This document shows positions 6,254 through 13,302 of a stretch of 14,047 nt of DNA, in pieces. The stretch lies in NCBI GenBank assembly GCA_023415915.1, contig JAEZIZ010000116.1, positions 1 through 14,047 of the forward strand, given 5' to 3'. Within the stretch, counting starts at the first letter, position 1. Every line of letters starts with the position of its first letter. The notes below the pieces were generated by a model that worked only from the letters and a program-made list of their open reading frames with translations, was not told where the DNA came from and did no database searches. This DNA is from Bacillota bacterium. GTDB lineage: Bacteria; Bacillota; Clostridia; Christensenellales; SZUA-584. The translations under genes and the position numbers were made by a program.

Positions 6254-7495
6254 CTACTTTTTAAGCAATTCTCCTATTTGCAGCGAAGGCTGGTCCTTAT
6301 ACGTCTGCACGAACACGTTGTCGCCCTCGCTTCCTATAACGAGCACCGGAACGTATTCGCCCGATACCCTCTCTACATAGTCTATCCCGTCCTCATGCTT
6401 TATACATGATTTCGGAATACGCAAGCCCTCTATCGTCGTTACCAGCCTTGCGCTGACGCGTCTGTCTCCTATCAGCGGGCCGATATTGTCTCTGACCTGT
6501 ATAGTATACACATAGCCGTCATTTTTTTCAAGCTCTTGTATATTAAATACCACGCCGGTATACTGATTTTCGAGATAATCGTCAAAAACCATAGTAAAAG
6601 CGTTTCCGAGGAACATCTCGGGTATCTTCTTGCTCGACAGCAGCACGACGTACCACTCGCTTTCGTTGACTACGCGGTAGAGAGGTACGTTAGCCCGTTC
6701 CTTTTCCGTAGTGCTTACCGTCTTGCCGGCGCTGACTTCTTCGAGCGCCACCCTCGTAAACGAGCCTATGTTCTCTTTGGACATAACCTGCTCGCAGCCG
6801 TCGAAATAGAAGCTTACGGCGCCGCTTAATTCCGCTGACACCACATGCGCCCATTCGTTTATTACGTTTGTCAATTGCTGCTCCTGCGCAATATAGTCGC
6901 GCAGCTGGTTGTCGGGAACGACTACGCTCTGAAGATACGACATCCTCTCGTCGAGCAGCGACTCCAAATCGAGCTCCAGAGCAAGCAGCTTATCTCTCTC
7001 GCTGTTGGTAATGGACTGTTGTATCTCCTTTACTTTAGAGTCCACCCTTGCGTTGATATCGTCAAGCGTCGGGTCGATAACGCCCGCTCTGCTTACGCCC
7101 ACCTCGTAATCGAGTATTTTTTTACGCATATCGAGCAGCTCGCCCAGCGTTCCGTCGTTGTAGCCGAGTTCGTATACCTTAAGTATCGGGTCGCCTATCT
7201 CTACATGCGCCCCTTCTCTGGCGATAAACTCCGTCTTGCCGTAATTCATCGCCTGATAAACTACCTCGTCCCGGAGTATGAGCATATCGTAGTTCTTATC
7301 AAACCCGGTGCTCGCCCACTCAACGGCAGCCGTAGGCATAGGGCTTAAAACAAGTATCAGCAAAACGACGAGCGCGGCTAAAAAACCGGCTGTGATAGCA
7401 AAGAACTTAAAGCTTGGCCTTCGCCTTATATGAACGCTCTTCTTTTGCGCAGATTTCCTTGAAGTATACTTTGAGCCTGTGTTCCGTACCGACAT
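6254..7495 (-). CDS. HlyD-like membrane-anchored protein of the sepF neighbourhood
   Basis: A 413-residue protein with a basic N-terminus, one membrane segment (about residues 30-52) and a large external part. After the anchor comes a half lipoyl/barrel-sandwich segment (REGAHVEIGDPILKVYE), a helical stretch (about 105-215), and a C-terminal beta-rich part resembling a HlyD/RND adaptor barrel. No ABC or MFS partner is encoded nearby. HlyD-like genes before yggS-sepF recur in Clostridia, which favours a division or envelope role over export; this is inference. The ATG at 7495 has GGGGGA about 10 nt upstream. It follows the terminator at 7542-7570 by 46 bp, so its promoter must sit in or overlap that short gap; I could not identify a clear one. 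Confidence 0.75.
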   Translation of the reverse strand: MSVRNTGSKYTSRKSAQKKSVHIRRRPSFKFFAITAGFLAALVVLLILVLSPMPTAAVEWASTGFDKNYDMLILRDEVVYQAMNYGKTEFIAREGAHVEIGDPILKVYELGYNDGTLGELLDMRKKILDYEVGVSRAGVIDPTLDDINARVDSKVKEIQQSITNSERDKLLALELDLESLLDERMSYLQSVVVPDNQLRDYIAQEQQLTNVINEWAHVVSAELSGAVSFYFDGCEQVMSKENIGSFTRVALEEVSAGKTVSTTEKERANVPLYRVVNESEWYVVLLSSKKIPEMFLGNAFTMVFDDYLENQYTGVVFNIQELEKNDGYVYTIQVRDNIGPLIGDRRVSARLVTTIEGLRIPKSCIKHEDGIDYVERVSGEYVPVLVIGSEGDNVFVQTYKDQPSLQIGELLKK

Positions 7496-7541
7496 TTATG
7501 GATTGTCCCCCAATTACGTACCTTTAAGTACTTCTCCACAT

Positions 7542-7570
7542 AAAAAAAATCTCCTCTAAAATTCGGAGAT
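7542..7570 (-). terminator. Rho-independent terminator of the sigma/anti-sigma operon
   Basis: On the minus strand ATCTCC, a 10-nt loop and GGAGAT are followed by eight Ts. It lies 38 bp beyond the stop of the GHKL ATPase gene and separates the sigma operon from the hlyD-yggS-sepF unit. Confidence 0.82.
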
Positions 7571-7608
7571 AAAAATGCGAATAACAGGCTAAGCGTGCTT
7601 AAAAATCG

Positions 7609-8013
7609 TCAGAGAGCTATTTCTACCTCCACGCTGTTGCCTTTTAAGTTATATCTTATCTCCTCACAAAAAGCTTTGACGAGCATTAACCCCCTGCCGC
7701 GTTCGCGGTACAGCGTCTTTACATCCGACGTTTCGTCAAAGGCCTTTTTATACTCAAACCCTGCTCCGCAATCCGTAACGCAGATAAAGAGCTTCCCGTC
7801 GTCTACGCCCGCGGCGAGCTCTACAGGCAGCTCCGCCGAAGGGTTGGCATGCCTGAAACAGTTGACAAGCAGTTCGTTAAGCACGAGCTCTATCTCATAC
7901 TTTCGCTCGTCGCTTAAAGCCTTCTGCCTCTCAACGTGATTTAGCACGCTTTTGACCGACGGCTTTATATCATCTATCACAGTCAGAATGTTTTTTTCGG
8001 TGTAATCTCTCAT
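7609..8013 (-). CDS. Intact GHKL ATPase, SpoIIAB/RsbW-like anti-sigma kinase
   Basis: About 134 residues with a complete HATPase_c_2 core: N box E47-L-L-V-N51, G1 box D81-C-G-A-G85 and G2 box G106-R-G108-L. Such proteins bind a sigma factor and phosphorylate a STAS antagonist. It is the last gene of the sigma operon, downstream of the sigma factor, an unusual place because the anti-sigma normally precedes its sigma. The start is uncertain: ATG at 8013 is preferred, but a TTG at 8070 would add 19 residues, and neither has a good ribosome binding site. Since the upstream anti-sigma-like protein (8874-9251) lacks these boxes, this one may be the working kinase, or a kinase for another pathway. 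Confidence 0.82.
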   Translation of the reverse strand: MRDYTEKNILTVIDDIKPSVKSVLNHVERQKALSDERKYEIELVLNELLVNCFRHANPSAELPVELAAGVDDGKLFICVTDCGAGFEYKKAFDETSDVKTLYRERGRGLMLVKAFCEEIRYNLKGNSVEVEIAL

Positions 8014-8102
8014 TATAAAAACCAAAGCACACGGTTTTGCACGAGTAAATTTCTCTTGCTTGTGCTTCAATACTTATATAACCCGTTCACGTATTTTTAA
8101 AC

Positions 8103-8846
8103 TCATTTTTGATAGTAGTTTCGGAATTTTACAAGTATCCTTCTTTCGATGCGCGATACATACATCTGGGATACTCCCAGCGCCGCAGCCACTTCCCGTT
8201 GACTTTTGCCCTCTTCAAACCTTTCCCTGATAAGCCTGCGTTCCACGTCACCGAGCTGTTCTATACACTTCTTTAAAAAGTCCCTGTCCTCTATCTTTTC
8301 GTATTCGTCGTCGGTGGTTCCGAGCAGCCGTATAAGCTTTAAGTCTTCGTTTATTGTGATGTAGCTGTCGAGCGACGCCGCGTATGCCGCGGACTGCGTT
8401 TCCAAAAGCTCCAGTACGCGCTCTACAGATATCGAGAGCCTCTCGGCTATTTCTTCGGGAGAAGCGCTGCGGCCCAGCTCGCTTGTAAGTGTTTCTTTTG
8501 CTTCGTCGAGCTTGCGTATCAGTTCGCTGTCCCTTCTCGATATCCTTATCATACGGGTTTTATCGCGGAAATAATTCTTTATCTCTCCCACTAGAGTCGG
8601 AGTGGCAAAACTTATGAATTTTACTCCTCTTGTATGTTCGTACCTGTCCACAGCCTTGACGAGCGCCAGCGACGCCACCTGATACAGATCGTCGTATTCA
8701 ACGCCCCTGTTCATGAACTTTTTGGCAACGATCTCGGCCACATAAAGGTATTTCTTAAGTATGTATTCCCTGAGCGCTTCGTCTTTGCTTCTGCCATAGC
8801 ACTCAAAGAGTTCCTGTTCGGTCATCTGCTCAAACTGACTCTGCAT
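8103..8846 (-). CDS. SigB/SigF/SigG-family RNA polymerase sigma factor
   Basis: A 247-residue alternative sigma-70 factor. Region 2 includes EYDDLYQVASLALVKAVDRY and FISFATPTLVGEIKNYFRD; region 3 lies around the SELGRSASPEEIAERL segment; region 4 ends with the helix-turn-helix SQREVAAALGVSQMYVSRIE. This fits the SigB/SigF/SigG class that is held by partner-switching anti-sigma factors. It is smaller than SigA and has no region 1.1. ATG at 8846 has GGGGA 5 nt upstream; a TTG at 8858, also with a usable site, would add four residues. It lies 27 bp after the anti-sigma-like gene. Whether it acts in sporulation or general stress cannot be told; no spore genes are in the window. Confidence 0.92.
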   Translation of the reverse strand: MQSQFEQMTEQELFECYGRSKDEALREYILKKYLYVAEIVAKKFMNRGVEYDDLYQVASLALVKAVDRYEHTRGVKFISFATPTLVGEIKNYFRDKTRMIRISRRDSELIRKLDEAKETLTSELGRSASPEEIAERLSISVERVLELLETQSAAYAASLDSYITINEDLKLIRLLGTTDDEYEKIEDRDFLKKCIEQLGDVERRLIRERFEEGKSQREVAAALGVSQMYVSRIERRILVKFRNYYQK

Positions 8847-8873
8847 GCTTGTCCCCAAACCTTACTCCCCTGA

Positions 8874-9251
8874 TCACAACTTTTTAAAGAAGCTGACTCT
8901 GCTCACGGATGCTTCGCTACCCGATCCTCCTGAAAATTCGCACTTGTCCACAAGCGCTTCAAGCAGGCACCTTGAGAGCTCCGCAGTATCGTCGTCCGCC
9001 GCGGCCGCGCCGTTAGCGCCTTGCGCCGACAGGTCAATGTTCATGCCGCCGTCGACGGTTATCTTAATGCTTACATTATCCGGGCACGATGCAAGCAGCA
9101 GCATGCAGGCTTCCGCCGTTGCTACCTTTAGGTCTTCGATATCTTCGATATCAAAACCCGCGCGCTCGGCAACCGCCGAGACTGCAAGCCTTACGGCCAG
9201 TATGTAATCCGGTTTGGCGGGAAGTTCAAGCTTAATTACGTCCCCGTTCAT
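8874..9251 (-). CDS. Degenerate anti-sigma (SpoIIAB/RsbW-like) protein
   Basis: A 125-residue protein whose position between a STAS antagonist and a sigma gene, and whose start (IKLELPAKPDYILAVRLAVS) and DIEDIEDLKVATAEAC helix, match anti-sigma regulatory kinases. The ATP site looks lost: the N-box asparagine is replaced (ATAEACMLLLAS where the family has SEACTNAI), no D-x-G-x-G G1 box exists, and a Gly/Ala/Asp-rich loop (about residues 78-90) replaces the ATP lid. The C-terminal ELSRCLLEALVDKCEF keeps the final helix without its Gly-Leu-Gly. It may still bind sigma without kinase activity. The ATG overlaps the STAS stop by 4 bp (ATGA), so translation is coupled. Confidence 0.8.
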   Translation of the reverse strand: MNGDVIKLELPAKPDYILAVRLAVSAVAERAGFDIEDIEDLKVATAEACMLLLASCPDNVSIKITVDGGMNIDLSAQGANGAAAADDDTAELSRCLLEALVDKCEFSGGSGSEASVSRVSFFKKL

Positions 9252-9568
9252 TGACCGCTCACCTCTATCTCGAATATTTTATTAAGGCCGGTAAGCGTAA
9301 ATATCTTTGCTATATATGGCTTTAAATTTATTATGCTTATCTGCTTATCCGCTTCCCTTACCTTCTTCAGCGCGCTTACAAGCACTCCCAGCCCAGTGGA
9401 ATCAATATATTTTAGATTCGTGCAGTCAAGGACGATATCCGCTTCGCGCTCCTCAATGAGTGCGTGCAGTTCGCTTTTTAAGTTATCCGCATTATATATG
9501 TCTACTTCGCCGTATAAATGTACGTTCCATTTGTTTTGAGTTTCATCGTATTTTGAATCAAGTAGCAT
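9248..9568 (-). CDS. STAS-domain anti-sigma factor antagonist
   Basis: A 106-residue single STAS domain of the SpoIIAA/RsbV type. The hallmark phospho-acceptor loop is YIDSTGLGVLVSALK, with the serine expected to be phosphorylated by a partner kinase; GEVDIYNAD and the C-terminal FTLTGLNKIFEI also fit. Unphosphorylated, such a protein releases a sigma factor by binding its anti-sigma. It is the first gene of the sigma operon, with a textbook AAGGAGG 7 nt before the ATG at 9568. It lies 47 bp after the hydrolase stop with no terminator between them, so it may partly be read through from the hydrolase promoter. Confidence 0.93.
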   Translation of the reverse strand: MLLDSKYDETQNKWNVHLYGEVDIYNADNLKSELHALIEEREADIVLDCTNLKYIDSTGLGVLVSALKKVREADKQISIINLKPYIAKIFTLTGLNKIFEIEVSGQ

Positions 9569-9615
9569 ATTAATTCCTCCTTATAATACAAACTTCAATC
9601 TGCTTTAACCGGCGG

Positions 9616-10542
9616 TCAGTTTTTTGTCTTTTTATTAAGCCAGCTTATAATATCAGAATAAACTCTTTGCTTATCTTTCTCGTTCAGTATCTCGTGGCGC
9701 ATCCCCTCATAGACGTGAAACTCAACGTCGCGTACGCCGGCCTTTTTATAGCACTCCACGTCCTTTTTGACGCCGCTTAAGTTTTTCCCACCCATAGTGT
9801 CGAATTCGCCCGCACCTATAAACAAAGGCAGGTCCTTCGGGCAGCCTTCAAACGTTTGTTTTCTAAACGCAGCCCTCGTTCCGCCCAGCAGTTCGTATAT
9901 GAATTCCGAGGTGGAAACGTTGCCGCAATAATCGTCCGCCCTGTAGGCTTCGACTACCTTTGAGTCGCTGCATATAAACGCGCTTCTGCCCTCGCTTTTA
10001 AACGGCTTGTTGAGCGTTCCGAATACCAGCGAATCAAGGAACGGAGTTTTATGCCTGCCGCCGTACTTTTTCATCTCGAGTTTCGCAATGCCCCTCGCAA
10101 TGGAGATAAGCAGCGGGTTTGCCCGACCCGTGCCGGTAAGCACAAGGCCGCTTATATCGCTGCCATAGCGCGACGCGTATATCCTTGACAGCAGCGAGCC
10201 CATGCTATGCCCCAGCAAAAAAACGGGGAGGCCCGGGTGGTCGCTCTTTATTATGCCCGTCAATGCGCGCATATCCTCCACGATGAGGTCAAAGCCCCCG
10301 TCGCCGTCCGAAAGGTACGCAACGTTGTCGGGATTGCCCGCGGTTTTTCCATGTCCGCGGTGGTCGCAGGCATATACGGCAAACCCGTGCGCCGTCAGCG
10401 TCTCGGCAAAGTCCGAGTACCGCAATGCGTGCTCTACCGCGCCGTGGACTATCTGTACCACGGCCTTAGGATTTTCTGTCAACCACCTGTATGCATATAT
10501 GCGTGTTCCGTCGTTTGAATTATAAACGATCTCGTTTACCAT
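9616..10542 (-). CDS. Alpha/beta hydrolase, monoacylglycerol-lipase-like
   Basis: A 308-residue serine hydrolase of the Hydrolase_4 type. The nucleophile is S113 in GHSMGS, the acid D248 in GAGEFDTM and the base H283 in GMRHE. The oxyanion motif HGAVEHALRY and DHRGHGKT are the usual marks of monoacylglycerol lipases and lysophospholipases. No signal peptide is seen, so it is probably cytoplasmic. It is divergent from glpP with 96 bp between starts and its own promoter (10563-10591). If it releases glycerol from lipids, pairing with a glycerol-3-phosphate-sensing regulator makes sense, but substrate is inferred only from the family. ATG at 10542 has AAGG about 10 nt upstream. Confidence 0.88.
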   Translation of the reverse strand: MVNEIVYNSNDGTRIYAYRWLTENPKAVVQIVHGAVEHALRYSDFAETLTAHGFAVYACDHRGHGKTAGNPDNVAYLSDGDGGFDLIVEDMRALTGIIKSDHPGLPVFLLGHSMGSLLSRIYASRYGSDISGLVLTGTGRANPLLISIARGIAKLEMKKYGGRHKTPFLDSLVFGTLNKPFKSEGRSAFICSDSKVVEAYRADDYCGNVSTSEFIYELLGGTRAAFRKQTFEGCPKDLPLFIGAGEFDTMGGKNLSGVKKDVECYKKAGVRDVEFHVYEGMRHEILNEKDKQRVYSDIISWLNKKTKN

Positions 10543-10562
10543 ATCTACATACCTTATCGTTT

Positions 10563-10591
10563 ATCATAACATCGGAGTATTGTTTTGTAAA
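10563..10591 (-). promoter_or_regulatory. Predicted promoter of the hydrolase gene
   Basis: On the minus strand TTTACA (10591-10586, 5/6), a 17-nt spacer and TATGAT (10568-10563, 5/6) precede the hydrolase ATG by about 20 nt. Its -35 box shares five bases with the opposite-strand glpP -35 box. Confidence 0.7.
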
Positions 10592-10613
10592 TACGCTCCG
10601 TTCGTGTTATAAT
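10585..10613 (+). promoter_or_regulatory. Predicted promoter of glpP
   Basis: TTGTAA (10585-10590), a 17-nt spacer and a perfect TATAAT (10608-10613) put transcription start near 10620, about 19 nt before the glpP ATG. It is back-to-back with the hydrolase promoter. Confidence 0.72.
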
Positions 10614-10638
10614 CAGGAAAGTACCAAAGGAGAAAAAT

Positions 10639-11205
10639 ATGCACGCGTATATCGAAACGATAAGCGATAACCCTATCATAGCGGCGGTGCAAACCAAGGA
10701 TAAGCTTGAGTGTGCCGTTAAGCTTTCCGTTCCTACGGTGTTTTTGATTAACACCGATATATTTTCAGCTAAAGAATACGTTTCGCTGGCAAAAAGCGCG
10801 AACTGCAACGTTTTTCTGCATATGGATCTTATCGAAGGCCTGGCCGGCAACACAAAAGCCGTGGATTACGTAAAAAACAGGATATCACCGAGCGGCATAT
10901 TAAGCACAAAAAGCGCGCTTATAAAATACGCGCGCGAGCAGGGCTTATTCTGCATACAGCGGTTCTTCATGGTGGACAGCGCTTCGTTTGATAACGCGGT
11001 AAACACGATAAAGAACACGAAACCTTCTATGGTTGAGCTGATGCCCGGCATTATACCCGGCATTATACGCCGCTTTTGCGAGGCTGTGGATACGCCCGTT
11101 ATAGCGGGCGGGCTTGTGACTCACAGGCAGCAGATCATAGACGCTCTCGCGGCGGGCGCGCTAGGCGTGTCTACAGGCTGCGTGGAGCTGTGGAACGACG
11201 GCTAG
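10639..11205 (+). CDS. glpP: GlpP glycerol-3-phosphate-responsive antiterminator
   Basis: A 188-residue single-domain TIM-barrel-like protein matching the GlpP family along its whole length: FLHMDLIEGLAGN, an SPSGILSTKSALI segment, the glycine-rich VELMPGIIPGIIRR and VIAGGLVTHRQQIIDALAAGALGVSTG. In B. subtilis GlpP binds glycerol-3-phosphate and prevents termination in leaders of glp mRNAs. No glp operon is in this window, so it acts in trans or has moved. The ATG at 10639 has AAAGGAG 5-6 nt upstream. It is the only plus-strand gene, and its TAG overlaps the stop of the gamma-carbonic-anhydrase-like gene through a shared CTAG. Confidence 0.93.
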   Translation: MHAYIETISDNPIIAAVQTKDKLECAVKLSVPTVFLINTDIFSAKEYVSLAKSANCNVFLHMDLIEGLAGNTKAVDYVKNRISPSGILSTKSALIKYAREQGLFCIQRFFMVDSASFDNAVNTIKNTKPSMVELMPGIIPGIIRRFCEAVDTPVIAGGLVTHRQQIIDALAAGALGVSTGCVELWNDG

Positions 11206-11717
11206 AGTATATCCCCCGTCCGTATGTAGAGTTTTGCGAGCTCTATATACTCTTCACAGTTCTTTTTACTTCCATTAATATCTTCAGGCGTTGCCTGTCT
11301 TACTATCCTATACGGGTTGCCTATGACTACGCTGCCAGCGGGTATTTCCTTACCGCCGGGTATTACAGTTCCCGCGCCTATTATGCAGTTTTCCCCTATT
11401 TTAGCCGCGTCAAGTATTATCGCGCCCATGCCTATGAGGGACCCGTCCCCTATATCGCACGAGTGCAATGTTGCCCCGTGACCCACCGTAACGCCGCGGC
11501 CTATTGCAAGCTTCAGCGTACCGGTATGCAGCTGGCAGCAGTCCTGTATGTTGGAGTCTTCCCCTATTATTATCTCGGCGATGTCGCCGCGCACTACCGC
11601 TCCCGGCCATACGCTCGAATCTTTGCCCAGCTTTACGTCGCCTATTACGACGGCGCTTGGGTGAACATACGCCGTTTTGTGCTTTACAGGATATTTACCG
11701 TTCACTGTTTGTATCAT
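11202..11717 (-). CDS. Gamma-carbonic-anhydrase-like left-handed beta-helix protein
   Basis: A 171-residue hexapeptide-repeat protein (about residues 17-130) of the gamma-CA/YrdA/PaaY group. The three metal-binding histidines of this group appear at H64 (CQLHTG), H80 (TVGHGA) and H85 (ATLHSC), with VVRGD and LIGMGAIILDAA also typical. Carbonic anhydrase activity is possible but many relatives are uncharacterised. Its ATG (GGAGGG 3-4 nt upstream) overlaps the scfB stop by 4 bp (ATGA), so it is translationally coupled to the ranthipeptide maturase. The 3' end meets glpP head-on with a 4-bp overlap of stop codons. Confidence 0.88.
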   Translation of the reverse strand: MIQTVNGKYPVKHKTAYVHPSAVVIGDVKLGKDSSVWPGAVVRGDIAEIIIGEDSNIQDCCQLHTGTLKLAIGRGVTVGHGATLHSCDIGDGSLIGMGAIILDAAKIGENCIIGAGTVIPGGKEIPAGSVVIGNPYRIVRQATPEDINGSKKNCEEYIELAKLYIRTGDIL

Positions 11718-13036
11718 ATTCCCTCCGCCTGCTCTTTTGCGGCGATGGCTATCGCTATCTCAAGGCGCTTTTTCTGCAACGCGCAGCCTAATTCGTAAGG
11801 CTTCATTATGTCGCCGTTTATATTGTAGTTGGCCGCCGCGCAGCCGCCGCTGCAGTAGTACTTCGCCCAGCACTTCGAGCAGCTTTCGATATTGAATATA
11901 TTGCATTCATCGAACGCCTTCGATATGTCCGCGTTCAGTTTCCCGTCATACACGCTGCCCAGCCGGTATTCTGGCTTGCCCACGAACTGGTGGCAGGGGT
12001 AAACGTCTCCCGACGGCGCTATCGCCACATATTCCGTTCCCGCGCCGCAGCCGCGTATGCGCTTCTGCAGGCAGGGCCCGGCACCCAAGTCCACCATAAA
12101 GTGAAAGAACGTAAAGCCGCGCCCTTCCTTCCGGCGCTTTTCATATTCACAGGCGAGCGTATCGTACTCGGCAAATATCGTATCAAGGTGCTCGGGCTTA
12201 AGCGCCTTGTCTCCCTTAGTTACTACCGGCTCTATGGACACGCCCTTAAAGCCAATATCCGCGATATGCAGCACGTCGCGCGAGAAGTCGAGGTTGTCCG
12301 CGGTATACGTTCCTCTTATGTAATACTCGCCTTTTCTTTTCAGCAGCAGCTCCTTTGCGTTTGCGACCACGTTTTCATAGCTGCCGCTTCCGCCCGCGTT
12401 CTTGCGCACCGCGTCGTGCACGTGTGGCCTGCCGTCTATGCTGACGACTATGTTGTCCATATTCCCGTCAATATACTCTTTCATCTCGTCGTTCAGGCGA
12501 TATGCGTTCGTAGTGGCTGTAAAGCGAAATTTCTTGCCGTGCTGCTTTTCTATGCTCCTTGCGTACTCCACCGTTTTTTTAAGCACTTCGAAGTTGAGCA
12601 TAGGCTCCCCTCCGAAAAAGTCTATCTCTATGTTGCGCCTCGCGCCGGAAATGCCCGCTATAAAATCTATAGAGGCTATCGCTGTGTCAACACTCATCAG
12701 CTCCCGCTTTCCGGCAAAAGCCCCGCCTTTGGCAAAGCAGTAGTCGCACCGCAGGTTACAGTCGTGCGCGAGATGCAGGCACGCGGCTTTTAACACGTTT
12801 GCCGGCCTTTTTACGTCGCCGTCGGGGCCGGAAAACAACAGCCCTTCATCGATAAGCTCTTTAATCTCGCCGTAAAGCCCGGTACCTTCGGCTGCTTTTT
12901 CTATGTCCTCGCCGCGCCGCTCAGCTTCCGCAACAAGCGTTATTGCATCGTACCCCTGCCTGTCCAGCATATGCACGCTGCCCGACTCAACGTCCAGCGC
13001 AAAATAATCGTCACCGTATTTGAACGTGTGTACCAC
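11714..13036 (-). CDS. scfB: SCIFF ranthipeptide maturase, radical SAM/SPASM
   Basis: A 440-residue radical-SAM enzyme of the CteB type that installs thioether links in the SCIFF peptide. An N-terminal precursor-recognition segment (about 1-80, VHTFKYGDDYFALDVESGSV) precedes the radical-SAM CxxxCxxC at C93, C97 and C100 (DCNLRCDYC). A FFGGEPMLNF motif follows, and then a cysteine-rich SPASM region with GPC, RGCGAG, YPCHQF, ESCSKC, YYCSGGC and ELGC that can hold two further Fe-S clusters. The start is GTG at 13036 with GGGAG 7 nt upstream. It lies 77 bp after scfA, past a strong terminator, so its transcription depends on read-through. The product modifies the peptide encoded at 13114-13260. 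Confidence 0.95.
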   Translation of the reverse strand: MVHTFKYGDDYFALDVESGSVHMLDRQGYDAITLVAEAERRGEDIEKAAEGTGLYGEIKELIDEGLLFSGPDGDVKRPANVLKAACLHLAHDCNLRCDYCFAKGGAFAGKRELMSVDTAIASIDFIAGISGARRNIEIDFFGGEPMLNFEVLKKTVEYARSIEKQHGKKFRFTATTNAYRLNDEMKEYIDGNMDNIVVSIDGRPHVHDAVRKNAGGSGSYENVVANAKELLLKRKGEYYIRGTYTADNLDFSRDVLHIADIGFKGVSIEPVVTKGDKALKPEHLDTIFAEYDTLACEYEKRRKEGRGFTFFHFMVDLGAGPCLQKRIRGCGAGTEYVAIAPSGDVYPCHQFVGKPEYRLGSVYDGKLNADISKAFDECNIFNIESCSKCWAKYYCSGGCAAANYNINGDIMKPYELGCALQKKRLEIAIAIAAKEQAEGI

Positions 13037-13070
13037 TCAGAAACTCCCTTTCATATTGGATAATAGTTGA

Positions 13071-13106
13071 AAACAAAAAAGCGGCATTTGCCCGCCGCCA
13101 CTTTTT
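13071..13106 (-). terminator. Intergenic terminator between scfA and scfB
   Basis: On the minus strand AAAAAG and a GC stem (GCGGC with GCCGC, 8-nt loop, small bulge) are followed by TTTTTTGTTTTC, a good intrinsic terminator 7 bp past the scfA stop. As scfB has no obvious promoter of its own, this probably acts as a partial terminator that sets the peptide-to-enzyme ratio. Confidence 0.82.
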
Positions 13107-13113
13107 GATTAGG

Positions 13114-13260
13114 TTATCTGTATTTCTTCTCGCAACGCTGGTTCGCAAGCGTGCACGACGTTTTGCATGCCGACTGGCAGGACGTCTGGCACTCTCCGCA
13201 GCCCCTCGTTTCCTTCTTATCCTTAAGGCTGCCCTTTACGACCGTCTTTATATGCTTCAT
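13114..13260 (-). CDS. scfA: SCIFF ranthipeptide precursor (six cysteines)
   Basis: A 48-residue peptide beginning MKHIKTVVKGSLKDKKETR and then carrying six cysteines at 21, 24, 28, 32, 36 and 43 in a CGEC-x3-C-QSAC-KTSC-x6-C pattern. That is the SCIFF (six cysteines in forty-five residues) signature. Thr26, Thr34 and Thr37 are the available thioether acceptors; as I recall, in the C. thermocellum homologue CteA the link is Cys32-Thr37, and both residues are present here at the same numbers. GGAGG stands 7 nt before the ATG. A promoter at 13300-13328 drives it and a terminator follows it. The mature peptide is reported to influence population-density behaviour in Clostridium; its role here is unknown. 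Confidence 0.96.
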   Translation of the reverse strand: MKHIKTVVKGSLKDKKETRGCGECQTSCQSACKTSCTLANQRCEKKYR

Positions 13261-13274
13261 GTAGCGACCTCCAT

Positions 13275-13302
13275 AATCTTAGCGGATCTTTGCTAAAAGA
13301 TT
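13275..13302 (-). promoter_or_regulatory. Inverted repeat over the scfA -10/start region
   Basis: AATCTTAGC (13275-13283) and GCTAAAAGATT (13292-13302) form a 9-bp inverted repeat with a 2-base bulge. It spans the end of the -10 box, the likely start site and the leader up to 14 bp before the ATG. It could be an operator or a 5' mRNA hairpin. Confidence 0.5.

Noticed and set aside
11076..11798. Plus-strand open frame across the glpP end and gamma-CA-like gene
   Set aside because: It overlaps two clear genes in other frames and its Tyr/Arg-rich translation has no family features.
11990..12793. Plus-strand open frame opposite scfB
   Set aside because: Antisense shadow of the maturase gene, with no ribosome binding site or recognisable domain.
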